Positions 17,449-26,128 of a DNA stretch of 64,000 nt are shown here, piece by piece. The notes beneath the pieces are model-generated. The model saw only the letters and a program-made list of their open reading frames with translations, made no database searches and was not told the DNA's origin. Position 1 is the stretch's first letter. Every line of letters begins with the position of its first letter. The DNA comes from Bordetella parapertussis (GTDB lineage Bacteria; Pseudomonadota; Gammaproteobacteria; Burkholderiales; Burkholderiaceae_C): contig CAMDKD010000012.1 in assembly GCA_945901125.1 (NCBI GenBank), forward strand, positions 5,940-69,939. Reading direction: 5' to 3'. Position numbers and translations under genes: made by a program.

Positions 17449-18849
17449 TTATTGAGGTGGATCACGGTATTCCACATAAGCACGACCGCGCACTTCACGC
17501 TCCCAGTTCTTCAGCGTTTCTTCAAACTTGCGTTCCCGCAGGATATTGCGTACCAATTCCTGTTTATCGCGCAGGCTCAATGGTGCATCGCGCCGCTCCG
17601 TCACCTGAATCAAATGCACGCCGAAGCGAGATATCACAGGGTCAGCGATTTCACCTGGTTGCAACGCATCCATGACCTTTTCAAATTCCGGCACCATCAT
17701 GCCGGGATTGGCCCAGCCCAGGTCTCCGCCCTGTGTCGAGCTGGCATCTTGTGAGAATTGCGTGGCCAATTCTTCGAAAGTAGCCTTGCCGGTCTCGATT
17801 TGGATTTTGTAACCGGCCAGTTGTGCGCGCGCCGAGTCCTGGCTCAATTGACCGCCGGGTCTGAGCAGAATATGCCGAGCCCGGGTTTGATTGATGCTCG
17901 TGGGCAGGGCATTCGGCGACTTACGTTCCAGCAGCTTCAAAATATGAAAGCCCGCGCCTGAGCGCAGCGGTCCGGTGACACCGGCAACCGGCAACGACTG
18001 AACAGCATCCACAAACAATGAGGGATATTTGTCTGGATTGCGCATGCCGAGTTGGCCGCCATTGGCGCGGTCTGGGGCGCTCGAATTCTGTGCTGCGAGT
18101 TTGCTGAAGTCTTCCCCTGCGTTGATTTTTTTTAATAACTCTTCGGCTTTGTTAAAAATACGCGTTACCTCATCGGCATCGGCTTTTTCAGGCACCGCCA
18201 ATAAAATATGGGCAATGTGTATATCGTCATTTTTGCTCGGCTGAGTCTTGCTGTTTTCCAGCAAAAAGCTCTCGATTTCATGGTCTTGAATTTTGATGCG
18301 GTTGATGACCTCACGTTCACGAACCCTTTGCAAAAGCATTTGCCGTTTGATTTGTGCGCGGTATCTTTCCCAGCCCATGCCTTGGGCAAGTAATCGCTGC
18401 TTTAACTCTTCGATACTTAATTTATTGCGCTTTGCGGTCTGATCTATGGCTTGCTGTATTTCCTCCGTTGACACCTGAACATTCAATTGCCTGGCAACTT
18501 GTAATTGTGCTGATTCACTGATGAGATTTTCTAGTGCGTTCTGTAAAAGTACACTTTTACCTAGTTTGGCCGCAGCCGGGTCTGCCATAGCCGCCAGAAT
18601 ATTCACTTCGATATTAGTGATAGGCTCGTTATCCACCACGGCGACGATGAAGTCCAGAGCTTGGAATTGATCGGATTTCTCAATATCTGCAACCGCGGCC
18701 GCATTGCGCAAACTCAGACCTGCGGCAGGCTGATTACCGGCCCCGGGTTTAAGAGACTGCGCATACAGGCCATGAGCATGCAAGCCGATGAATGCCAAAA
18801 AGCTAAGTTTGAGAGCAAATGTGATCTTCAAAGGCATGTCTTCATTCAT
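17449..18849 (-). CDS. surA: Periplasmic chaperone/peptidyl-prolyl isomerase SurA
   Basis: Outer-membrane-protein chaperone. It has an export signal (MPLKITFALKLSFLAFIGLHAHGLYAQ), an N-terminal SurA chaperone domain (about residues 70-210, IVAVVDNEPITNIEVN...) and two parvulin domains, beginning near IHIAHILLAVPEKADADEV and TRARHILLRPGGQLSQDS. Two in-frame starts, 18849 and 18837, are possible; the first overlaps the lptD stop by eight bases, and the second has a slightly better upstream sequence. About 466 residues. Co-transcribed with lptD, whose product is one of the known SurA clients. Confidence 0.95.
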   Translation of the reverse strand: MNEDMPLKITFALKLSFLAFIGLHAHGLYAQSLKPGAGNQPAAGLSLRNAAAVADIEKSDQFQALDFIVAVVDNEPITNIEVNILAAMADPAAAKLGKSVLLQNALENLISESAQLQVARQLNVQVSTEEIQQAIDQTAKRNKLSIEELKQRLLAQGMGWERYRAQIKRQMLLQRVREREVINRIKIQDHEIESFLLENSKTQPSKNDDIHIAHILLAVPEKADADEVTRIFNKAEELLKKINAGEDFSKLAAQNSSAPDRANGGQLGMRNPDKYPSLFVDAVQSLPVAGVTGPLRSGAGFHILKLLERKSPNALPTSINQTRARHILLRPGGQLSQDSARAQLAGYKIQIETGKATFEELATQFSQDASSTQGGDLGWANPGMMVPEFEKVMDALQPGEIADPVISRFGVHLIQVTERRDAPLSLRDKQELVRNILRERKFEETLKNWEREVRGRAYVEYRDPPQ

Positions 18850-21355
18850 ATTGTGTGAAAGGGCTGGGGGCAAATTTGAAAGGTTCACGCAGATTTTGAT
18901 ATCGCGAAATATTGTCTTTGACCGAGCCCATAGAACCCAAACCCAGCCGGGAAAAATCATTGAACTCCAATTGGAACATCAAACTTGAAGTAGCAGTTGT
19001 CAAAGTTAATTGTGTGCGTTGAGCGGCTACCCGGGCCAGCCAACACCCGCCGTCATATTCAAAGCCCACCAAGGAATCTACCAGCCGCTCGTCAAGCTTG
19101 CTGTAGTTCAATCGGCCTACCGAGTACCAGCGGCCGGCACCCATTCCCTGACCTTGTCTTTGGTCAATGCCTATGTCACGCCACAAATCATTCAAAGGCC
19201 ACTGCCAGCTGACATCTATGACTTCAGATGCCTCGTATTGAAAGCGGTAAGCAATGTTGACGACACGATAACCGCTGGGGTTGTAGCGAAAACCATAAGA
19301 TTTTCGTTCAGAACGGCTTTCTTCATAGTTGTATTGCACTAAACTGTCAAACGTCAGTTTGGGTGTCAAATACAGGCTTGCGCCGCCTAGAATGTCGCTG
19401 TACCCTGAATTGACAGCAGTTGCGTCCGGCGTCAGCAATACATTCTGCGCAGCAAAACGATAGCGCTGTGCCAAACCAAAACGCGCTCCTTCTGCCCCAG
19501 TTTCAGGATTGATCATTCGCGATGTCCCCCCCAGAGTCAAGGTATGCGAATCGGAAATTCGATCCTGACCTGAAAAAGAGTTTTCGGTGAAGACGGTTGC
19601 AAAGTTAAAGTCATTGCTTCCGGTATCGTAATTCGGTAAATCACTTTGGTAACGATAAGGTGTGTACACATAAAAACCCCTTGGCTCTAATGTCTGGGTC
19701 CAATTGGTATCGAAGAGTTGTAAGGACCGCTCCATGACGGCACCGGTGTCCAAGCTGAATGTAGGGACAACCACGCCGTCACTGTTGGAAGCAGTGCTTT
19801 TGCCATATGTGCCGTTGTATGCTTTTTCGTATTGGTACTGGCGTGCGCTTAACGATAATTTGGGCGAGATGTAGCCGTAACTTGTGAGAAATGGCCTGCT
19901 CACATAATTATTAGCAACCATTCGCAAAGCATTTTTCTGATTACAGTAGGCGCTCCACAAGTTTGCGGCAAAAGCGCAATAAAAAGTACGGTTTACGCTG
20001 AAATGGGTCAGGTCGGTATTGACAGTCCAGTCAAAGCCTTCTATGTCGGCGCGCATGTAATTGACTGTCAGTTGCGGCAATTTATCAAAAGGCGCGGCAA
20101 TGGCTGAACTTGAATCTGTTCCTTGCTGCGTTTGCCATTGCGTGACATTCACACCTGCTGCAAGCGTTCCCCAGCCTTTTCTCAGATTTATGGTTGTGGG
20201 TAAAACGCGCTGAATCAATTTACTGTTGGCGCCTACATTAAGGTTGGTGAAATCGCTCCAATAGTTGTTATCGCTGACTTGATTGATGTCAAAAGAAAAT
20301 TCCAGCCCCTGCTTTTCATCCGCCCAGCCCTTATGTTGAAAACTCAAGCCCCAGCGCTCGCTTGCCCGCAATTCATCTGCCGGCATGTATTCAAACAAGG
20401 CTGTACCTTCGAACGGTTGTTGGGGCGCTTTTCTCTCAAGATACCGAAACTCATTACTGAACAATACACCTCTTTGGCTCATAGGCGTCGTGGTGATTGT
20501 GTAGTCCCGGTTCGGCGCTAAGTTAACGTAATAGGGAAGGCTCATTTCAACGCCACCTAAATTGTCAATAAAAAAGGTCGGTGCCAGAAAACCGGATTTT
20601 CTTTCGCTGCTTAGCGGAAAACTCAATACCGGCGAGGCCAATATTGGAACGCCGTAAAAAAGCAGTTGTGCATTTTTAGCCACCGCTTCATTGTGATCCT
20701 GATCAAAGCTGATTTGATCTGCTTTCATGAACCAGTCCGGCATCCAATCCGGACCTGGTTTACGTTTACAACTGGTGTATCTAACCTTTTCCGCCACGGT
20801 TTTTTTATCATCAATGAATTGCATTTTTTCTGCTGATCCCTGACCGTTTCCTTTGTTAAAAAAGAACACCGGGTCTTGCATATAACCGTCCATTGCGTCC
20901 AATTTCAAGTCAAGCTGCGTACCAGTGAAGATGTTTCCACCACGGTTCATGTAAACACTGCCATTGGCTATGGCCTGGTCGGCTGGCTGAAAATACTCTA
21001 TTCTTTCAGCCCTTATAAGCGTTTCTCCCCGTCTTAGTTTTACGCTTCCATCCAATGTCACTTCGAGATCGGTTCGCCCTTTCAAGTTATCTGTATCTAT
21101 ATAAACCGGCTGTAGCTGGTTTTCTGTGCTGCCGCGTTTGGGATTCAGTCCTAGACTAGGCTTAAGTTTAAGACCGCTACCTGACCAGGCTTCGCTATGG
21201 GGATCAATTTCACAGGATAATTGGTTTTCTTTGTTTGACAACTCTTCACTGCTTTGCAGTGCGGGCTGCTGTTTTTGTGCATATGCTGTCCCGCTCCACA
21301 GAACGCAGCATAAAACACTCACAAAGAGTCTTGGCATGACAAAAAGCAGTCGCAT
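18842..21355 (-). CDS. lptD: LPS-assembly outer-membrane protein LptD
   Basis: An 837-residue outer-membrane protein that, with LptE, inserts lipopolysaccharide into the outer leaflet. It has a signal peptide (to about residue 26, ...SGTAYAQ), an N-terminal jellyroll domain (about 85-230, LEVTLDGSVKLRRGETLIRAERIEYF) and a long C-terminal beta-barrel with alternating aromatic strands. Cysteines in LSCEIDP, YTSCKRK and further downstream (FYCAF, AYCNQ) are candidates for the essential disulfides. First gene of lptD-surA-rsmA, divergent from the amgK-like kinase with only 50 bases between starts. Confidence 0.95.
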   Translation of the reverse strand: MRLLFVMPRLFVSVLCCVLWSGTAYAQKQQPALQSSEELSNKENQLSCEIDPHSEAWSGSGLKLKPSLGLNPKRGSTENQLQPVYIDTDNLKGRTDLEVTLDGSVKLRRGETLIRAERIEYFQPADQAIANGSVYMNRGGNIFTGTQLDLKLDAMDGYMQDPVFFFNKGNGQGSAEKMQFIDDKKTVAEKVRYTSCKRKPGPDWMPDWFMKADQISFDQDHNEAVAKNAQLLFYGVPILASPVLSFPLSSERKSGFLAPTFFIDNLGGVEMSLPYYVNLAPNRDYTITTTPMSQRGVLFSNEFRYLERKAPQQPFEGTALFEYMPADELRASERWGLSFQHKGWADEKQGLEFSFDINQVSDNNYWSDFTNLNVGANSKLIQRVLPTTINLRKGWGTLAAGVNVTQWQTQQGTDSSSAIAAPFDKLPQLTVNYMRADIEGFDWTVNTDLTHFSVNRTFYCAFAANLWSAYCNQKNALRMVANNYVSRPFLTSYGYISPKLSLSARQYQYEKAYNGTYGKSTASNSDGVVVPTFSLDTGAVMERSLQLFDTNWTQTLEPRGFYVYTPYRYQSDLPNYDTGSNDFNFATVFTENSFSGQDRISDSHTLTLGGTSRMINPETGAEGARFGLAQRYRFAAQNVLLTPDATAVNSGYSDILGGASLYLTPKLTFDSLVQYNYEESRSERKSYGFRYNPSGYRVVNIAYRFQYEASEVIDVSWQWPLNDLWRDIGIDQRQGQGMGAGRWYSVGRLNYSKLDERLVDSLVGFEYDGGCWLARVAAQRTQLTLTTATSSLMFQLEFNDFSRLGLGSMGSVKDNISRYQNLREPFKFAPSPFTQYE

Positions 21356-21405
21356 ATTTAAAATAGGCGCGCAGATCCGCGCTGTTTGTAGAATTGTGAT
21401 TATCC

Positions 21406-22524
21406 ATGAGCAGAACTTACCCCGAGATCACCCCTGATTTGACCGTCGTTCAAGCTATCATTGATTTAGGCTGGGAGGACTCACATCGTGCCCTTCAATT
21501 TACTGACTGGCTATCTTCACTCGCCCATCTTCACGGTCTTTTGATAGATACGGTGAAAAGCGCTTCTGCCGATGCGAGTTTCAGACGCTATTTCAGAATC
21601 CATTCTGAATCCCAAACTTTTATTCTGATGGATGCGCCACCAGACAAGGAAAATTGTCAGCCTTTTGCAGACATTGCACAACTTATGTTGAGTGCCGGCC
21701 TTCGCGTGCCGCGTGTCTTGGACTGGCACGTCAGCCATGGTTTTATGCTGCTTGACGACATGGGCAATCAAACCATGATGCAGTATTTTGCAGACGCCGG
21801 CACGGCGCAACGTTTTACTTTGTTTGAGCAAGCGACCGATGCGCTGATCTCATGGCAACAATCATCGGTGGCCGGGATACTTCCTGCATACGATGAAATA
21901 TTGCTGCGCCGCGAGCTCTCACTTTTCGAGCAGTGGTACATCAACGGCCACCGCCAATTGAGCTTGAATCCGCAACAACAAACAGATTTATATAAGGTCT
22001 ATGACCGGTTGGTTGAAACCAATCTGCATGCACCCCATGTTTTTGTACACAGAGATTTCATGCCTCGCAATCTCATGCTGTCTGACGATGCTACTGACAA
22101 ACGCTTAGGTGTTCTTGATTTTCAAGACGCTGTTTACGGACCCATTACCTATGACATCGCCAGCTTAATGCGTGACGCTTTCATGAGTTGGGATGAGGAA
22201 TTCTGCCTTGACATCACGGTTCGTTATTGGCATAAAGCTCGTGCTGCAGGTCTGATGAATTTTGAAGATTGGGGCACTGACTTCGCTGCCTTTTACCGTG
22301 CTGTTGAATGGATGGGTTTACAACGCCACTTGAAAGTTGCCGGTATTTTTGCGCGCTTGAGCCTGCGTGACAACAAGCCTAAATACCTGGCTGATACACC
22401 CAGGTTTATCGGCTACATACGCTCTACCGCCAGCAGATACCGCGAGCTTTTTCCTTTGCTGCGTTTGATTGACCATATCGAAGGCAGCAGTCCCGCTGTT
22501 TCTTATGCATTCGGTAGTGTGTAA
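21406..22524 (+). CDS. amgK: AmgK-like sugar kinase (aminoglycoside-phosphotransferase fold)
   Basis: A 372-residue kinase of the aminoglycoside/choline-kinase superfamily. HRDFMPRNLML (about residues 218-228) holds the catalytic Asp and Asn, and LGVLDFQDAVYGPITYDIASLMRDAF supplies the metal-binding Asp; this latter block is typical of AmgK, which phosphorylates N-acetylmuramic acid or N-acetylglucosamine at the anomeric carbon in peptidoglycan recycling. AmgK is usually followed by murU; here rsmE follows instead with a one-base overlap. The residue pattern is good but substrate is inference. Confidence 0.8.
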   Translation: MSRTYPEITPDLTVVQAIIDLGWEDSHRALQFTDWLSSLAHLHGLLIDTVKSASADASFRRYFRIHSESQTFILMDAPPDKENCQPFADIAQLMLSAGLRVPRVLDWHVSHGFMLLDDMGNQTMMQYFADAGTAQRFTLFEQATDALISWQQSSVAGILPAYDEILLRRELSLFEQWYINGHRQLSLNPQQQTDLYKVYDRLVETNLHAPHVFVHRDFMPRNLMLSDDATDKRLGVLDFQDAVYGPITYDIASLMRDAFMSWDEEFCLDITVRYWHKARAAGLMNFEDWGTDFAAFYRAVEWMGLQRHLKVAGIFARLSLRDNKPKYLADTPRFIGYIRSTASRYRELFPLLRLIDHIEGSSPAVSYAFGSV

Positions 22525-23246
22525 TGTCACGCCACCGGATTTTCTATGGTGAGGTTTTGCAAGCCGGGCTTTCATTTCGTCTGAGCGACTCTGCAGCCAG
22601 ACATGTGCAGGTTTTGCGTTTGCAACCGGGCTCGCTCATAGAGTTGTTCAATGGAAGTGGTGAGGCCTTTACTGCCCAAATTGAACTCATGGGTAAACAC
22701 AGTGTCGATGTCACTGTGGTTCAAAAACTGAGCTTTGTAGCTAAGCCAAGCAATTACACACATATTGTGGTCGGCATGCCGGCCAATGAGCGCATGGACT
22801 GGCTGGTTGAAAAAGCGACTGAGCTTGGTGTCAGCCGCATCACGCCGGTCATGTCACAACGCACAGTGCTGCGCTTAAGCGGTGATCGCGCTACCAAGCG
22901 TGTCGATCACTGGCAGGGAATCGCTCAATCTGCATGCAGTCAATCCGGACGCAATTTCCTGCCTCAAATTGATGTTCCTTTGTTATTAAATGAATTCCTG
23001 ATGAGCATTCAAGTTAGTGATAAGAGTTTGAACATTCTTTTGTCTTTACAAGCTAACGCGCCTGGGTGGCGTGAGCTGTGGATGTCCAAACCGGCTCACG
23101 TGACTGTGTTAAGCGGTCCTGAAGGCGGTTTTACGCAGGAAGAAGAGTCCGCTGCCTTGCAACATGGCTTTCTTTCAGCAAGCTTAGGCCCTTTTGTTTT
23201 ACGCGCTGAAACTGCGGCCTTGACCGTACTTGCTCAATTACTATGA
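22524..23246 (+). CDS. rsmE: 16S rRNA m3U1498 methyltransferase RsmE
   Basis: Methylates U1498 of 16S rRNA. 240 residues with an N-terminal PUA-like part (SRHRIFYGEV... SDSAARHVQVLRLQPGSLIELFNGSG) and a C-terminal SPOUT knot. Motifs: GMPANERMDWLVEKATELGVSRITPVMSQRT and the knot LSGPEGGFTQEEE...LGPFVLRAETA. The ATG overlaps the preceding kinase stop by one base (TAATG), so it is translated in the same operon. It ends 28 bases before the convergent hydrolase gene. Confidence 0.95.
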   Translation: MSRHRIFYGEVLQAGLSFRLSDSAARHVQVLRLQPGSLIELFNGSGEAFTAQIELMGKHSVDVTVVQKLSFVAKPSNYTHIVVGMPANERMDWLVEKATELGVSRITPVMSQRTVLRLSGDRATKRVDHWQGIAQSACSQSGRNFLPQIDVPLLLNEFLMSIQVSDKSLNILLSLQANAPGWRELWMSKPAHVTVLSGPEGGFTQEEESAALQHGFLSASLGPFVLRAETAALTVLAQLL

Positions 23247-23274
23247 GGGGTCTTATTGGAGTCCTTGGGTATTT

Positions 23275-24126
23275 TCAACCGTAGCGCAAATCCAACCATT
23301 CAATCAATTTTGAAAAAACTATTGTTTTTTCCGGGTCATTGAATATCTCGTGGTACATCACATTAAAGCAGTGTGTTTGAAGATAATCTTTAGGTGCCGA
23401 TTGTGCAAATTTAGCACTGCCCTTGGGATTGACCAGCCTGTCTTGTCCCGCATACAACAATAAAGCAGGTTTGTGCCAAGCAGCAGCTTCTTTCAAGGCA
23501 AGTTTTCCCTGGTCAATGATCCATGCGGCCAAGCCTGAAGATATTTTTCTGTGCACGCGCTTGTCTTGTCTGTATTCACGCACCACTTGCGCATCTCTGG
23601 ACAACCAGTTCAGTTCAAGTTTGTTATCTACCCTGACATGTGCAAACCAATGTGGCAAGACACTAAGCAATAATTTGTCTGATATGGTGGTGTAGGCAGC
23701 AAGCGCGGGTGAACTCATGACCACAGCATCGGCTATATCCTGGTGCTGTGCCGCAGCTCTTGCCACGACCAGACCTCCCATGCTATGCCCCAGCAGCACC
23801 AGTTTTGACTCGGTGTTATGCATGTATGCGATGACTGTTTTCAAATCCTCGGTGAGTCTGTTTGACTGATCTATATCGCCGGTCACACCGGACGACAAAC
23901 CGTGGCCCATATGGTCATAAGCCATGACCTCATAACCCGCTTGATGCAACACATAGGCCAGATGGTTGTACCTGCCCATATGCTCACCCAAACCATGTAC
24001 CAACATGACCGAGGCCTTGATGTGTTTATCCGGACGCGGCCAGCGGTACAAAGCCAGTGTATGTGTGCCCAGCTCTAAATTTTCTATAACGGGCTTGAAG
24101 GTGTGTTGCACTGCTATGGTGCTCAT
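23275..24126 (-). CDS. Alpha/beta hydrolase, monoacylglycerol lipase-like
   Basis: A 283-residue serine hydrolase of the monoglyceride lipase/lysophospholipase group. The oxyanion element is MLVHGLGEHMGRY, then DHMGHGLSSG, the nucleophile elbow LLGHSMGGLV (Ser near residue 116), a late acid in LLYAGQDRLVNPKG and a His in the final block (MYHEIFNDPEK). It starts four bases inside the end of metW, so it is probably translated as the last gene of metX-metW. It may act on lipid monoesters; a link to methionine metabolism is not evident. Confidence 0.8.
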   Translation of the reverse strand: MSTIAVQHTFKPVIENLELGTHTLALYRWPRPDKHIKASVMLVHGLGEHMGRYNHLAYVLHQAGYEVMAYDHMGHGLSSGVTGDIDQSNRLTEDLKTVIAYMHNTESKLVLLGHSMGGLVVARAAAQHQDIADAVVMSSPALAAYTTISDKLLLSVLPHWFAHVRVDNKLELNWLSRDAQVVREYRQDKRVHRKISSGLAAWIIDQGKLALKEAAAWHKPALLLYAGQDRLVNPKGSAKFAQSAPKDYLQTHCFNVMYHEIFNDPEKTIVFSKLIEWLDLRYG

Positions 24127-24722
24127 GCTGTCAGTTGACTTTCGCTTGTTAATTGAAAAACCGCAGTCGCGGCCAGTGCATTCGGCCAGAAGCGCACAAT
24201 TTTTTCGCCCTCTAAACCAAACGCATCTTTGATGTGCAAATGGTTTTTTAAAGCCAATGCCTGAAAGTCTGCAAATGTACCCACTCTGATATTCGGTGTG
24301 TCATACCACTCATAGGGTAATTGTGGCGTCACAGGCATACGCCCGCGCAACACGCTCCAGCGGTTAAACCAATGACCGAAGTTTGGAAACGTAATGATTC
24401 CCATGCGCGCCACTCTCAGCGTTTCCTGCAACATGGTTTCTGCGTTCCTCAAATGCTGCAATGTGTCTATTTGCAAGACAACGTCGAATGACTGATCTTC
24501 AAATAAACGCAACCCTTGTTCCAAGTTAAGTTGTATCACTTGAACTCCGCGCTTGACACAAGCTGCCACATTCGCATCATCAATTTCCACACCATAACCG
24601 CAACACCCATGCTCTGACTGCAAAAAACTCAACAAAGCACCATCTCCGCAACCCAGATCAAGCACCCGGCTGCCGTACGGCACCAATTCGGCAATGGTTT
24701 GCGCTAAAAACTTTACCGACAT
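24123..24722 (-). CDS. metW: MetW methyltransferase-like protein
   Basis: A 199-residue class-I methyltransferase-fold protein that accompanies MetX in many proteobacteria and is needed for its activity. The SAM site is VLDLGCGDGALLSFL (about residues 19-33); the later blocks DVVLQIDTLQHLRNAETMLQETLRVAR and FPNFGHWFNRWSVLRGRMPVTPQLPYEWYDTPNIR are typical of MetW. It overlaps the end of metX by ten bases and is followed by the hydrolase gene with a four-base overlap, so all three appear to be one operon. Confidence 0.95.
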   Translation of the reverse strand: MSVKFLAQTIAELVPYGSRVLDLGCGDGALLSFLQSEHGCCGYGVEIDDANVAACVKRGVQVIQLNLEQGLRLFEDQSFDVVLQIDTLQHLRNAETMLQETLRVARMGIITFPNFGHWFNRWSVLRGRMPVTPQLPYEWYDTPNIRVGTFADFQALALKNHLHIKDAFGLEGEKIVRFWPNALAATAVFQLTSESQLTA

Positions 24723-25852
24723 TCTTCATCACCTGCTGTGAAGATACGTTCAAAGTACGCTCTCACCACATTCATATACCTGGGGTCATCCAGTAAAAAT
24801 GCATCATGCCCATGCGGCGCATCAATTTCTGCATAACTTAACTTTCGTTTATTAGCCACAAGTGCCTCTACCATTTCTCTGCTTCTGGCAGGTGCAAAGC
24901 GCCAATCGGTGGTGAAGCTCACCACTAGGAATTGCGCTGTCGCTCTGGCCATGGCTTGAACCAGGCTGCCATTGAATGCCTTGGCCGGGTCGAAATAATC
25001 CAAGGCACGTGTAATCAATAAGTACGTGTTCGCATCAAAATACTTACTAAACTTATCACCCTGGTATCTCAAATAACTTTCAATTTGAAATTCAATAGCC
25101 TGGGTGCTGTATTGGTAATCATTGCCTTGATGAAGCTTTCTTCCGAATTTGCTGTTCATCACATCATCACTCAAATAGGTAATGTGTCCGAGCATTCGGG
25201 CGATGCGCAAGCCACGCTCGGGCACCACCGAGTGCTCATAAAAGTGACCGCCATGAAAATCCGGGTCTGTCACGATGGCACGTCTGGCGACTTCATTGAA
25301 TGCAATGTTTTCAGCCGTCAAATTGGGCGCACTGGCAATCACCACGGCATGTTTGACTCTGTGCGGGTATTGCAGACTCCAGCTCAAAGCCTGCATACCA
25401 CCCAGGCTGCCACCCATGACGGCTGCCAGCGTATCTATCCCTAATTCATCCAGTAATCTGGCTTGTGCATTTACCCAGTCTTCTACTGTGACCACCGGAA
25501 AATCCGCGCCGTAAGTCCGGCCTGTCTGAGGATTTTTGTGCATAGGCCCAGTGGAACCGAAACAAGACCCCAGATTGTTCACACCGATGACAAAAAACCG
25601 CTTGGTGTCCACCGGCTTGCCCGGCCCGATCATGTTGTCCCACCAGCCTTCACTTTTTTCCTGCCCCTCATATACACCTGCAACATGGTGAGAGGCGTTC
25701 AACGCATGGCAAATCAACACGGCATTGCTTTTATCCTGGTTCAATTGTCCATAGGTTTCAAAGCTTAGGTGGTAATCGATCAATGCACCGCCTGCGCTCA
25801 GCGCCAATGGCTCATGAAACTGCATAGACGATGGTGAAGCAATGAATGACAT
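24713..25852 (-). CDS. metX: Homoserine O-acyltransferase MetX
   Basis: Acylates homoserine, the first committed step of methionine synthesis. The start MSFIASPSSMQFHEPLALSAGG is chosen because GGAAA lies directly before it and upstream sequence encodes nothing family-like; 379 residues fits. Catalytic triad: Ser in MGGSLGGMQAL (about 142), Asp in FTTDWRFAP and His in DAPHGHDAFLLDD. Betaproteobacterial MetX enzymes may use succinyl- or acetyl-CoA, so the acyl donor is left open. The leader has a SAM-II-like riboswitch (25891-25950) and a hairpin hiding the ribosome site (25856-25886). Confidence 0.93.
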   Translation of the reverse strand: MSFIASPSSMQFHEPLALSAGGALIDYHLSFETYGQLNQDKSNAVLICHALNASHHVAGVYEGQEKSEGWWDNMIGPGKPVDTKRFFVIGVNNLGSCFGSTGPMHKNPQTGRTYGADFPVVTVEDWVNAQARLLDELGIDTLAAVMGGSLGGMQALSWSLQYPHRVKHAVVIASAPNLTAENIAFNEVARRAIVTDPDFHGGHFYEHSVVPERGLRIARMLGHITYLSDDVMNSKFGRKLHQGNDYQYSTQAIEFQIESYLRYQGDKFSKYFDANTYLLITRALDYFDPAKAFNGSLVQAMARATAQFLVVSFTTDWRFAPARSREMVEALVANKRKLSYAEIDAPHGHDAFLLDDPRYMNVVRAYFERIFTAGDEECR

Positions 25853-25855
25853 ATT

Positions 25856-25950
25856 TTTCCGGCAGCGCCAAAAACGAGACCGGAAAGGCACGACGTCTTT
25901 AGCTGAACTTGTTAAAGCGCCCGCAAGCTGTGGCAAATCGGCGCTGTTGT
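25856..25950 (-). promoter_or_regulatory. SAM-II-like riboswitch and SD hairpin, metX leader
   Basis: On the minus strand the leader shows the ordered elements of the SAM-II (metA) riboswitch: P1 AGCGCC paired with GGCGCT, GATTT right after the first P1 strand, TTTAA after the second, and the closing AGCTAAAG. Downstream, CCGGAAA (covering the metX ribosome site) is an exact complement of TTTCCGG 17 bases upstream. Inference: SAM binding lowers metX translation. The aptamer-to-start distance (about 40 bases) is longer than usual for this class, so the link to the hairpin needs testing. Confidence 0.75.
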
Positions 25951-25987
25951 GATAATTATAGCCATGTGCACTGCTACTTATTGAACT

Positions 25988-26005
25988 GTACTGAACGAAC
26001 AGTAC
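25988..26005. promoter_or_regulatory. Inverted repeat between metX and amtB2
   Basis: Perfect palindrome GTACTG-AACGAA-CAGTAC in the divergent spacer. It may be an operator for either gene; no binding protein is suggested by the sequence. Confidence 0.35.
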
Positions 26006-26042
26006 CCTCTGCATCCATTCAAATTCCAATGGTCACCTCAGC

Positions 26043-26056
26043 GGTGCGTTTTTTGC
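26043..26056 (+). promoter_or_regulatory. Possible sigma-54 promoter of the second amtB
   Basis: GG and GC dinucleotides are exactly twelve bases apart in CGGTGCGTTTTTTGC, resembling the -24/-12 consensus (TGGCAC-N5-TTGC). Nitrogen-regulated amt genes commonly use such promoters with NtrC, which makes it plausible; the -24 half is only a partial match. Confidence 0.4.
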
Positions 26057-26128
26057 TTTTATTTGGTGCGAGTGGTGTATTCCTTAATTTTTTGCACCAT
26101 ATTAAATCATTTGTCACCAGGAGCTCAC

